This document shows positions 1 through 5,841 of a stretch of DNA of 13,323 bases, piece after piece; positions within the stretch are counted from its first letter, which is position 1, and each line of letters opens with the position of its first letter. Below the pieces are notes generated by a model. It did not search any database. It was not told the DNA's origin and saw only the letters and a list, made by a program, of their open reading frames with translations. The position numbers and the translations under genes were made by a program. Source of the DNA: an uncultured Eubacteriales bacterium (GTDB lineage: Bacteria; Bacillota; Clostridia; Oscillospirales; CAG-272); contig CAKSLU010000036.1 of the NCBI GenBank assembly GCA_934474225.1, forward strand, positions 1-13,323. Direction: 5' to 3'.

Positions 1-291
1 GCGCTGCGCGAGACGGCGGGATACTCCCGCGAGCAGCTCAGCGAAATGGCGGACATCAGCGTCAAGTTCCTCTACGAAATCGAAAGCGGCAAAAAAGGCA
101 TGTCCGCACTGACGCTTTACCACCTCGCCCGCGCGCTTGGCGTCAGTGCCGACAGCATCCTGCGCGGCGACGGCGCAGCTCCGGCGCTTGAGCGCGTGCT
201 CGGCACACTGGCGGGCTTTTCGGAGGAACAACTGCTCCACATCGACGGCATCCTCCGGCAGATTGCCGCCCTCACGGCAAAAACAGAATAA
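1..291 (+). CDS. XRE-family HTH transcriptional regulator (3' part)
   Basis: The reading frame is open from the first base of the window and ends with TAA at 289-291, so the start lies upstream and 96 residues are visible. The first 58 or so residues form a lambda-repressor/Cro-type helix-turn-helix: SREQLSEMADIS and then FLYEIESGKKGMS give the scaffold and recognition helices, followed by the usual closing helices (LYHLARALGVSADSIL). The remaining 35 or so residues are a short helical tail with no ligand or protease domain visible. It probably acts as a small DNA-binding repressor; its target cannot be told from this window. A strong terminator follows one base-step after the stop, so it does not continue into the transporter gene downstream. 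The family call is strong and the function is unknown. Confidence 0.88.
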   Translation, partial: ALRETAGYSREQLSEMADISVKFLYEIESGKKGMSALTLYHLARALGVSADSILRGDGAAPALERVLGTLAGFSEEQLLHIDGILRQIAALTAKTE

Positions 292-317
292 GCGGCGACC
301 GCGGTCGCCGCTTTTTT
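292..317 (+). terminator. Rho-independent terminator of the XRE gene
   Basis: A perfect 20-bp GC-rich palindrome (292-311, GCGGCGACC/GGTCGCCGC arms) is followed by six T (312-317). It starts directly after the TAA of the regulator. Confidence 0.92.
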
Positions 318-328
318 GATGTTTTTTC

Positions 329-357
329 TTGCTTTTTGCCCTCTGCCGTGGTATAGT
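329..357 (+). promoter_or_regulatory. Extended -10 promoter of the transporter gene
   Basis: TTGCTT (329-334), a 17-bp spacer, then TATAGT (352-357) preceded by TGG, an extended -10. The -35 is weak (3 of 6), which suits an extended -10 promoter. The start codon follows about 37 bases downstream. Confidence 0.6.
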
Positions 358-394
358 GTTGTTTTGGATTTTATAATACTTGGTAAGGTTTACA

Positions 395-1504
395 ATGACA
401 ACTGTACTTCGGTTCTGCAAAAGCCACGCGGTGCTGTGCGTGGCAATACTGGCGGCGGCAGTCAGCGCCTGCTTTGTGCCGCCGGACGCGGCATACCTCG
501 GCTATTTCGATTTGCGCACCCTCTCCTGCCTGTTTCTGACGCTGGCGGTGGTGGCGGCGCTGCGCAACATCAAGTTCTTCACGATTTTGGCGCGCAAAAT
601 CGTCGCCGTGGCGGGCAATCTGCGCACGCTCGCGCTGGCGCTTATCTACATCACCTTCATCGGCTCGATGCTGATTGCCAACGACATGGCGCTCATCACC
701 TTTCTGCCGCTCGGCTACTTCGCGCTGACGACCGCCAAGCAGGAAAAGCACATGGCGTACATCTTCATCCTGCAAAACATCTCCGCCAACCTCGGCGGCA
801 TGCTGACCCCGTTCGGCAACCCGCAGAATCTCTATCTTTATTCCTATTTTTCGATCCCGACCGGCGAGTTCACCGCCATCATGCTGCCGCCGTTCTGCCT
901 CGCCGTGGCGATGCTGACGGTCTGCTGCCTGCTGCTGCCCGCCGCGCGGCTCGAGATTGACGGCGGCTTTCCCGAGCGGCTGAACCTGCGCCGCACGGCA
1001 CTCTACCTTGCGCTGTTTGCGTTCTCGATCCTGATCGTCTTCCGCGTGGTACCGTTCTGGCTGGGGCTTATCCTGATCCCCGCCGTGCTGCTCGTCGCCG
1101 ACCGCGACGCGCTACTGGCCGTGGACTATCCGCTGCTTCTCACCTTTGTGATGTTCTTCATCTTCGCAGGCAACGCCTCGCGCATTGAAGTGCTGCACGA
1201 CCTGCTCGCCGGGTGGCTTGCAAAGAGCACGCTGCTCGTCTCCACGCTCTCCTGCCAGTTCATCAGCAATGTGCCATCGGCGATCCTGCTCTCGCGGTTC
1301 ACGGACAACTACCGCGAGCTGCTGCTCGGCGTCAACATCGGCGGCACGGGCACGCTGATCGCGTCGCTGGCCAGTCTGATCACCTACAGCGAGTTCAGGC
1401 TGCTGCGCCCCGGCGAGGGGAAGAAGTATCTCGGGCTGTTCACGCTGCTGAATGTGATCTTCCTCGCGGTGCTGACCGCCGCCGCGTATTGGTTGTTTCG
1501 GTGA
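395..1504 (+). CDS. SLC13/ArsB-NhaD superfamily permease (ion transporter)
   Basis: This is a 369-residue integral membrane protein with about ten hydrophobic segments. Two halves carry the paired signatures of the citrate/arsenite (IT) superfamily. In the first half are AND at residues 95-97 and the re-entrant loop NLGGMLTPFGNPQN at about 132-145. In the second half are ISNVPSAILLS and GVNIGGTGTLIASLASLI. In related carriers such loops form the substrate and Na+ sites. The start is ATG at 395, since an AAGG Shine-Dalgarno sits 7 bases upstream; an in-frame TTG at 380 has no such support. It is somewhat shorter than typical members of about 420 residues. It stands alone between a terminator and a repeat region. 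The substrate (dicarboxylate, arsenite or Na+/H+ exchange) cannot be settled from the sequence. Confidence 0.85.
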   Translation: MTTVLRFCKSHAVLCVAILAAAVSACFVPPDAAYLGYFDLRTLSCLFLTLAVVAALRNIKFFTILARKIVAVAGNLRTLALALIYITFIGSMLIANDMALITFLPLGYFALTTAKQEKHMAYIFILQNISANLGGMLTPFGNPQNLYLYSYFSIPTGEFTAIMLPPFCLAVAMLTVCCLLLPAARLEIDGGFPERLNLRRTALYLALFAFSILIVFRVVPFWLGLILIPAVLLVADRDALLAVDYPLLLTFVMFFIFAGNASRIEVLHDLLAGWLAKSTLLVSTLSCQFISNVPSAILLSRFTDNYRELLLGVNIGGTGTLIASLASLITYSEFRLLRPGEGKKYLGLFTLLNVIFLAVLTAAAYWLFR

Positions 1505-1514
1505 TGGGGGATGC

Positions 1515-1608
1515 GGGTCGTCGAGGGCGCCGACCCCTACCGGTTCGTGCGCAAGGGCGGCTTTGCACACACGGGTCGTCGAGGCGCCGACCCCTACCGG
1601 TTGGTGCG
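1515..1608 (+). repeat. Tandem pair of a ~37-bp palindromic intergenic repeat
   Basis: Copy A (1515-1551) and copy B (1573-1608) are identical except for one inserted G and one substitution, and are separated by 21 bp. Each holds the arms GGGTCG...CGACCC around a GGCGCC core and ends in CCCCTACCGGTT. They begin 10 bases after the transporter stop. There is no T-run, so they are not simple terminators. Confidence 0.8.
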
Positions 1609-1614
1609 TGATTC

Positions 1615-1778
1615 GGCTCCCCTGTGTAAGGGGAGCTGGCGGCGATAGCCGCCTGAGGGGTTGTTCCGTACCTCTGTAACAATCCCTCCGTCATGCGGAG
1701 CGTGATGTTTCCCGCAAGGGAAACTCATTAGGAACGCATCGCGTTCCGGGACACACTCCCTTTACCGGGGGGGAGGCT
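1615..1778. repeat. Hairpin-rich intergenic repeat mosaic with inverted ends
   Basis: The block opens with GGCTCCCCT and closes with GGGGAGGCT, and GGGGTTGTT (left) faces AACAATCCC (right), so it reads as two head-to-head copies of one repeat. Small hairpins fill it: 1616-1636 (GCTCCCCT/AGGGGAGC), 1638-1653 (GGCGGC/GCCGCC), 1686-1700 (CTCCG/CGGAG), 1707-1724 (GTTTCCC/GGGAAAC) and 1731-1747 (GGAACGC/GCGTTCC). The right half carries about 45 bp that the left lacks. No ORF is present. The same general type recurs at 8352-8402. Confidence 0.65.
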
Positions 1779-1800
1779 TAGTTAGAACGCGCACGGACAA

Positions 1801-1877
1801 GGCGGGAGCAAGCCCCCGCCCTACAGGATTGTACGGATTCTTTACAAATCGGTAGGGGGCGGCGCCCACGACGACCC
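1801..1877. repeat. Repeat fragments, including an inverted third copy of the 37-bp repeat
   Basis: 1850-1877, read on the minus strand, matches 28 bases of copy A at 1515 with two mismatches. Next to it, 1828-1859 matches 8422-8453 on the opposite strand at 27 of 32 positions. 1801-1820 forms a GGCGGG/CCCGCC hairpin leading into CCTACA. Confidence 0.7.
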
Positions 1878-1986
1878 GGTACTTTGGGCGCGCGGGCATT
1901 TCGGCAGTCGCACGGTTTTGCTATCGGTTTACGCTTACTGCATATCCCCCAACAAAAAAGCACCCTCGCGAGAGGCTTCATAAGGA

Positions 1987-2022
1987 AGAAGGCAGTACAT
2001 AGTTTGTGCTGCCTTCTTTTTT
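1987..2022 (+). terminator. Strong intrinsic terminator-like hairpin
   Basis: AGAAGGCAG (1987-1995) pairs with CTGCCTTCT (2009-2017). Four more pairs extend inward with one G-U, giving a 13-bp stem and a 5-nt loop, followed by T at 2017-2022. It points rightward. The only plus-strand gene upstream is the permease, 480 bp away, so it may end that transcript or an unannotated RNA. Confidence 0.7.
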
Positions 2023-2095
2023 GTACGATCCGAAAACGGATAGATATCTGATTTTTGTGTCAAAATCCGATGTTCGCGGTGCCTATGGGCAAAAA

Positions 2096-2270
2096 GTGAT
2101 ATTCCGGGCTTTGCCCGGAGCGATATTTTCCTATTCGGAAAGTGATATGAAAGCCTGTCGGCTTTCGTGATATTATATTCGCCACCTGAACTGCCGCAGG
2201 CAATACCACTATGCGAAGCATAATATCACTGTCCGTAGGACAATACCGCTCGCCGTCAGGCGAATATAAC
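2096..2270. repeat. Array of seven short hairpins with a 7-nt spacer that inverts half way
   Basis: Spacers on the left read GTGATAT (2096), GCGATAT (2120), GTGATAT (2142) and GTGATAT (2167). On the right they read ATACCAC (2203), ATATCAC (2223), ATACCGC (2243) and ATATAAC (2264), the reverse-complement form. Between them lie perfect hairpins with different stems: 2103-2119 (7 bp), 2127-2141 (5 bp), 2149-2166 (7 bp), 2192-2202 (4 bp), 2210-2222 (5 bp), 2230-2242 (5 bp) and 2250-2263 (5 bp). An 11-bp stem, 2173-2183 with 2259-2269, could enclose the right half as an alternative fold. Hairpin stems differ while spacers are kept, so the spacer is the conserved part. No function is known to me. 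Confidence 0.75.
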
Positions 2271-2271
2271 T

Positions 2272-2300
2272 GAGGCGCACTTCCTTGCGGAGTGCGCCTC
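2272..2300. other. Stable hairpin next to the rlmI stop codon
   Basis: GAGGCGCAC (2272-2280) pairs with GTGCGCCTC (2292-2300), with extra pairing inside (TCC/GGA). It lies just past the rlmI stop on the minus strand. The minus-strand 3' tail is AGTTATATT, not a clean T-run, so it may protect the mRNA end more than terminate. Confidence 0.6.
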
Positions 2301-2315
2301 TCTCGGGTGCTTTTT

Positions 2316-3488
2316 TCATTCCACATGCAGGACATAGAACTTGAGGTAGGTCGTTTCCTCGGCGGCGAGGAGGGCGGGATGGTCGGGCGCCTGCGTCTTG
2401 ACCTCGACCAGGCGGACCGTGCGGCCGCTCTCGTAGGCTGCTTCGCGGAGCATCTTCTCAAACAGCGGCGCGGTCATATAATGCGAGCAGGATGCCGTGA
2501 CGAGGAAACCGCCGCGCTCGACCAGTTTCATCCCGAGGATGTTGATGTCCTTGTACCCGCGGTACGCCGCCTTGACATCCGCCGCCGACTTGGTAAACGC
2601 GGGCGGGTCCAGCACGACCACATCAAACCGCCGTCCCTCGGCACGGTAGCGGCGGAGCACCTCAAACACATCGCCGCATTCGGTCGTGATTTTGTCGGCA
2701 AGTCCGTTCAGTTCGGCGTTTGCGCGCACATCGGCAAGCGCCTTTTCGGAAATATCGAGCGCGACCACCTCGCGCGCACCGCCCGCGGCGGCGTTCAGCG
2801 CGAAGCCGCCGACATTGCAGAAGCAGTCCAGCACACGCGCGCCCTTGGCATAGCGGCGGAGGGCAAAGCGGTTCTCCTTTTGGTCGAGAAAGTAGCCGGT
2901 TTTCTGCCCGCCTTCGAGGTCAACGATCATTTTCAGCCCGTTCTCCTCGACAATCACTGTCGGCGTAAAGTCGCCGTAAAGCGCCCCCTTGCGGAGCGGC
3001 AGCCCCTCTTTTTCGCGCACGGCGACATCGCTGCGCTCATAGATGCCGCGCGGCGCAAACAGCTCGCAGAGCGCCTCGACGATGAGCGCCTTGTTCTGCT
3101 CCATGCCGAGCGAGAGAATCTGCACCGAGAGGAGGTCGTGGTACTTGTCCACAATCAGTGCAGGCAGCCCGTCCGCCTCGCCGAACACCATGCGATAGCA
3201 GTCGGTGTACCCGAGGCGCAGGCGATAATCGTTTGCCGCCCGGATGCGCGCCTTGAAAAACGCCTTGTCTGCCACGGTGTCTTCGTCGCGGATCATCACG
3301 CGCACCAAAATCTTGGACAGGTGGTTGATATACCCCTTGCCGAGAAAATTCCCGGCAAAATCATAGACTGCGGCAAGCTCGCCGTTCTTCCCCTTGCCCT
3401 CGACGCGGGCAACCTCGTTGGCATACACCCAGGCGTGCCCGGCGCGGATGCGTTTATCCTCATTGCGTTTGAGATAGACCTGATACAT
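2316..3488 (-). CDS. rlmI: RlmI-type 23S rRNA m5C methyltransferase
   Basis: This 390-residue class I SAM-dependent methyltransferase corresponds to the RlmI/RlmK family, which methylates a cytosine of 23S rRNA (C1962 in E. coli). An N-terminal PUA-like RNA-binding segment (RIRAGHAWVYANEV, residues 13-26) is followed by a central domain and GGQKTGYFLDQKENR (193-207). Then come the SAM loop DCFCNVGGF (221-229), an acidic end of strand 2 (VVALD) and DPPAFTKS (294-301). TASCSHYM (331-338) supplies the expected nucleophilic cysteine at 334. The length fits the family. ATG at 3488 is chosen because GGGGAA precedes it; upstream extension would run through a terminator-like stem. It lies 57 bp after the CarD gene and probably shares its transcript in part. 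A second candidate would be an RlmK-like paralogue, but the fold call is firm. Confidence 0.93.
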   Translation of the reverse strand: MYQVYLKRNEDKRIRAGHAWVYANEVARVEGKGKNGELAAVYDFAGNFLGKGYINHLSKILVRVMIRDEDTVADKAFFKARIRAANDYRLRLGYTDCYRMVFGEADGLPALIVDKYHDLLSVQILSLGMEQNKALIVEALCELFAPRGIYERSDVAVREKEGLPLRKGALYGDFTPTVIVEENGLKMIVDLEGGQKTGYFLDQKENRFALRRYAKGARVLDCFCNVGGFALNAAAGGAREVVALDISEKALADVRANAELNGLADKITTECGDVFEVLRRYRAEGRRFDVVVLDPPAFTKSAADVKAAYRGYKDINILGMKLVERGGFLVTASCSHYMTAPLFEKMLREAAYESGRTVRLVEVKTQAPDHPALLAAEETTYLKFYVLHVE

Positions 3489-3508
3489 AATTTCCCCGTT
3501 CAACAAAT

Positions 3509-3536
3509 ATCCCCCCGCTTTCCGGGGGGATTTTTT
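3509..3536. terminator. Hairpin between the CarD gene and rlmI
   Basis: ATCCCCCC (3509-3516) pairs with GGGGGGAT (3524-3531) around a 7-nt loop. Six T follow on the plus strand, while the minus strand, where both flanking genes lie, has six A before it and ATATTTGTTG after it. It may attenuate the CarD transcript; the orientation of activity is uncertain. Confidence 0.55.
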
Positions 3537-3544
3537 CTTCAAAT

Positions 3545-4063
3545 TTACGCTCTTTCGCAGAGCTCGGCTTCACCCGAGAGCAGCGGAAAGAGGTCTTCGC
3601 GCGCGATCGTAAAAGAGAGCGAAAACTCGTCGAGCAGCAGCTTCTCCATATCGCGCAGCAGGCGGTCGTCCGCGGCGCGCAGCTTTCTGCCCGCGCCGAC
3701 CAGCGCCGTGCGCCGGCGGTAAAGCGAACGCAACGTGGCCAAGAGCGCCTTGGTGTCGCCGCCGTCCAGCACCTGCCGCAGGTGATTCTGCCTTGCGCGG
3801 TCGTCCTCGATCCACGCATCCTCGTCCTCTGCCGCGCCGAGCAGCGCACGCAGCTCCGCGGCGGACTTGACGCGCCGCATCTTGGCGGTCAGCACCTCGC
3901 TGTCCACCGGAACATAGAAAACCGAACTGCCCGAATAGGCGGGGCGCAGCACATAGTACGCCCTTGCGGCGCCGCCGAAATCCCGCTCCGCAATCTCGCA
4001 GAGCGTGCACAGCCCATGACTGCCGTAAATCACCGCATCGTTCAGCTCAAATTTCCCGTTCAT
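3545..4063 (-). CDS. CarD-family transcriptional regulator
   Basis: A 172-residue protein of the CarD/CdnL/TRCF RNA-polymerase-interacting family. The N-terminal 60 or so residues form the small beta-barrel that binds the RNAP beta subunit in characterised members: FELNDAVIYGSHGLCTLCEI, AYYVLRP, SSVFYVPVDS. The rest is a helical domain (ELRALL...DRARQNHLRQVL...LYRRRTAL...MEKLLLDEFSL) that contacts promoter DNA in homologues. ATG at 4063 is used because AAGGTGG sits at the right distance; an in-frame ATG at 4123 lacks such a site. A promoter with extended -10 lies upstream. In its family the product modulates open-complex stability at many promoters; here the regulon is unknown. No TRCF helicase domain is present, so this is a stand-alone CarD. 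Confidence 0.9.
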   Translation of the reverse strand: MNGKFELNDAVIYGSHGLCTLCEIAERDFGGAARAYYVLRPAYSGSSVFYVPVDSEVLTAKMRRVKSAAELRALLGAAEDEDAWIEDDRARQNHLRQVLDGGDTKALLATLRSLYRRRTALVGAGRKLRAADDRLLRDMEKLLLDEFSLSFTIAREDLFPLLSGEAELCERA

Positions 4064-4138
4064 GTTCCACCTTGCTTTCCCCCAAAGAAGCGCCTCCGCG
4101 CGCCGAAAGCCGCAGCCGTTCATTCACTTCTTACAATA

Positions 4139-4147
4139 ATTATACCA
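4139..4147 (-). promoter_or_regulatory. Extended -10 promoter for the CarD gene
   Basis: On the minus strand TGG precedes a perfect TATAAT (plus 4139-4144). The hexamer 17 bp further up is TGCCAA, a poor -35. The surrounding 4121-4212 is AT-rich and holds no gene. Confidence 0.65.
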
Positions 4148-4212
4148 TAAAATCACGCGAATTGGCATGGCGAAATCCCACAAAATTTTTCCCCGCATTT
4201 TGGGCATAAAGC

Positions 4213-4665
4213 CTATTTTCCCTGCTTTTCAAGCCATTTTGCAAGCAAATCGAGTTTATTTTCGTTGAAAACGACAACGCCCGCCGCTTTGAGCGCGGCG
4301 GCGGCAACGCCGTCCCCCGCCGTGAGCGTCCCCGAAAAGCTGCCGTCATAGACCTCGCCGCTGCCGCAAGCGGGGCTGCGCGCCTTGAGCAGCGCGGCGC
4401 GGCAGTCAAACAGCTCTGCCATACGCAGCGCCTCCGCCGCGCCGCGGCGATAGGCATCAGTTCTGTCCGCGCCGTCCTTCGCAAGCACGCGGTCGCCGAC
4501 AATTTCGCATGGCGTGCGCGGCGTGGGCAGGCCGCCGTAAATTTCCGGGCAAAACGGAATCAGCGTGTGCGCCACGGCGAGCGCGCGCACGGCGTCGCAG
4601 GGCTTTGCCCCGCCGTCATAGCGGCAGGCACAGCCGAGCAGGCAGGCACTGACGAGGAGGTTCAT
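4213..4665 (-). CDS. DUF523 protein, TudS-like (possible Fe-S desulfidase)
   Basis: A 150-residue DUF523 protein. The family marks are LVSACLLGCACRYDGG at the N terminus, FCPEIYGGLPTPRTPCEI in the middle and LLKARSPACGSG at 93-103. Characterised DUF523 members (TudS) are [4Fe-4S] enzymes that remove sulfur from thiouracil, with three cysteines holding the cluster; C8, C39 and C100 here sit in the matching motifs. The start overlaps the stop of the gene before it by four bases (ATGA), so it is translated by coupling, as last gene of the queH operon. The DUF523 call is firm. Activity on thiouracil or another thiolated compound is an inference from the family. It is followed by an AT-rich gap with only weak stem-forming sequence (CCCAAAAT and ATTTTGTGGG on the minus strand). 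Confidence 0.88.
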   Translation of the reverse strand: MNLLVSACLLGCACRYDGGAKPCDAVRALAVAHTLIPFCPEIYGGLPTPRTPCEIVGDRVLAKDGADRTDAYRRGAAEALRMAELFDCRAALLKARSPACGSGEVYDGSFSGTLTAGDGVAAAALKAAGVVVFNENKLDLLAKWLEKQGK

Positions 4666-5840
4666 TCGGCATCCTCCGCGTGCTGCTTTTCGGCAGCCGC
4701 CTTTGCCCGGCGCGCCGCCTCTTTCTTCGCCTTTTCTTCCTTCGCCTGCGCCTTCTCCGCCTGCGACACGCGCAGGCTTTCCTTTAAGAGCAGTTTGCCG
4801 GTGGAGAAGATGATGTCCCGCGTTTTGGCGTCCATTTTGCCGAGCGACAGCAGGAAGTCGAGCTTATCCGACGCGATGTCGGTGAGGGTCTTTGCATTGT
4901 TCGCCGTGAACACCTTGTAGAGCGCCTCCACCATGTCGCGGCGCTGCTCCACCGTCATGTCCGCGACCCATGCCTTGAGCGTTTTCTCAAGGCGCAGGCT
5001 CTCGGGCGTGAGCGCGTCGGCGAGGACAAAATGATCACCGAGTACCTCCCAGGTATAGGGGTCATGCTGCCACACGCCGTCGCCGGTACTCTTCACGATT
5101 TTGTCCACCTTGCCGTGCTCCAGCAGCAGACCGACCACCGAGGACTGCGGCACGACGGTCAGCACGCGCGGCGCAATCGCGGCAAAGCCCTCGGTCTCCG
5201 TGATGCTCTTGCCGAAGCCGGGTCCGTCGTTGTTGTAGACGGCGATAACGCGCTTTTGCAGGCGGCGCGGCAGGTGCGATGCGGCATAGAGCGACAGGTT
5301 GCCGCCCTTGGAATGCCCGCCAATGCGGATCTTGCCGCGAATCGCCCGCGCCGCCGCCTCGGTATAGCGGGCGGCAAGCAGCTGCGCAGGCACGCTGTCC
5401 ATGAAGCCCATGTTGAAGTTTTCTTTCCAGCCGACGAGGGTGTCGTCCGTGCCGCGGAACGAGACATAGAAACTGCCGTCCCCCACGACGATGCAGAGTG
5501 CGGCAAACTGCGTCTGCAATTCTTCGTCTATGGTGTTTTCAAAGCGGAGCAGGCGCATGTCGCCGAAGCGGACGCTTGCCGCCGCCTTTTCAAGCAGAGT
5601 GGAAACCTCATTGGGAATCAGCACGCCGAGCCGGTCGGCATGCGCCGCAGGATTTGCAAGGTAGCGCGCCGCCGCCTCGCGGAGCGTGACGCTGTGCCGC
5701 AGGCGGTCGCCGTCGGCGATACCGACAAGGTCGACAAAGGAGAGCTGCGTGAGGATGAGATTGTCCACCTCGCAAAACGGCGCGCGCCGGTCAATTTTCA
5801 GGTCGCCCCGCCAGTCAAGATAATCCAAAATGTTGCTCAT
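4662..5840 (-). CDS. Mbeg1-like (DUF2974) alpha/beta-hydrolase protein
   Basis: A 392-residue protein of the Mbeg1-like/DUF2974 family, common in Firmicutes. The N terminus MSNILDYLDWRGDL is typical, then VSFRGTDDTLVGWKENFNM (about 126-144) matches lipase class 3-like folds. IGGHSKGGNLSLYAA gives the nucleophile elbow GHSKG with Ser177. NNDGPGF likely carries the acidic residue, and a histidine of DHF near residue 268 may complete the triad. The last 35 residues are an Ala/Lys/Glu helix, probably coiled coil. No signal peptide is seen, so it should be cytoplasmic. ATG at 5840 lies one base after the queH stop, with GGGAGG inside the queH end, so translation is coupled. The substrate is unknown; esterase or lipase activity is inferred from the fold. 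Confidence 0.85.
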   Translation of the reverse strand: MSNILDYLDWRGDLKIDRRAPFCEVDNLILTQLSFVDLVGIADGDRLRHSVTLREAAARYLANPAAHADRLGVLIPNEVSTLLEKAAASVRFGDMRLLRFENTIDEELQTQFAALCIVVGDGSFYVSFRGTDDTLVGWKENFNMGFMDSVPAQLLAARYTEAAARAIRGKIRIGGHSKGGNLSLYAASHLPRRLQKRVIAVYNNDGPGFGKSITETEGFAAIAPRVLTVVPQSSVVGLLLEHGKVDKIVKSTGDGVWQHDPYTWEVLGDHFVLADALTPESLRLEKTLKAWVADMTVEQRRDMVEALYKVFTANNAKTLTDIASDKLDFLLSLGKMDAKTRDIIFSTGKLLLKESLRVSQAEKAQAKEEKAKKEAARRAKAAAEKQHAEDAE

Positions 5841-5841
5841 G

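Larger units (their letters stand above)
1954..2316. repeat. Putative 363-bp intergenic element flanked by a split terminator stem
   Basis: The left end AAAAAAGCACCC (1954-1965) is the exact reverse complement of the right end GGGTGCTTTTTT (2305-2316). Just inside, GAGAGGC (1970-1976) faces GCCTCTC (2296-2302) and AAGGAAG (1982-1988) faces CTTCCTT (2280-2286). The interior holds a terminator-like hairpin (1987-2022) and the hairpin array (2096-2270). No protein is encoded. The ends are the same GCACCC/GGGTGC stem found as compact terminators at 7083 and 8562, so this may be a terminator with an insert in its loop. Boundaries and mobility are inferred. Confidence 0.5.

Noticed and set aside
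2096..2270. CRISPR array
   Set aside because: The repeated unit is only 7 nt, intervals are 11-18 nt and self-complementary, and no cas gene is near.
1505..2315. Decayed insertion sequence or pseudogene
   Set aside because: No frame shows transposase or other protein remnants; the region is made of short palindromic repeats and hairpins.
2060..2461. Minus-strand ORF of 133 codons across the hairpin array
   Set aside because: Its N-terminal part is rlmI out of frame and the rest is translated repeat sequence, so it is not a gene.
3489..3542. Earlier rlmI start that would add 18 residues
   Set aside because: The extension runs through a stable hairpin, while ATG at 3488 has a GGGGAA site and gives the usual family N terminus.
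2292..3722. A long plus-strand ORF of about 476 codons opposite rlmI
   Set aside because: It mirrors rlmI in a GC-rich region, shows no recognisable domain and no ribosome binding site. The minus-strand product has all RlmI motifs.
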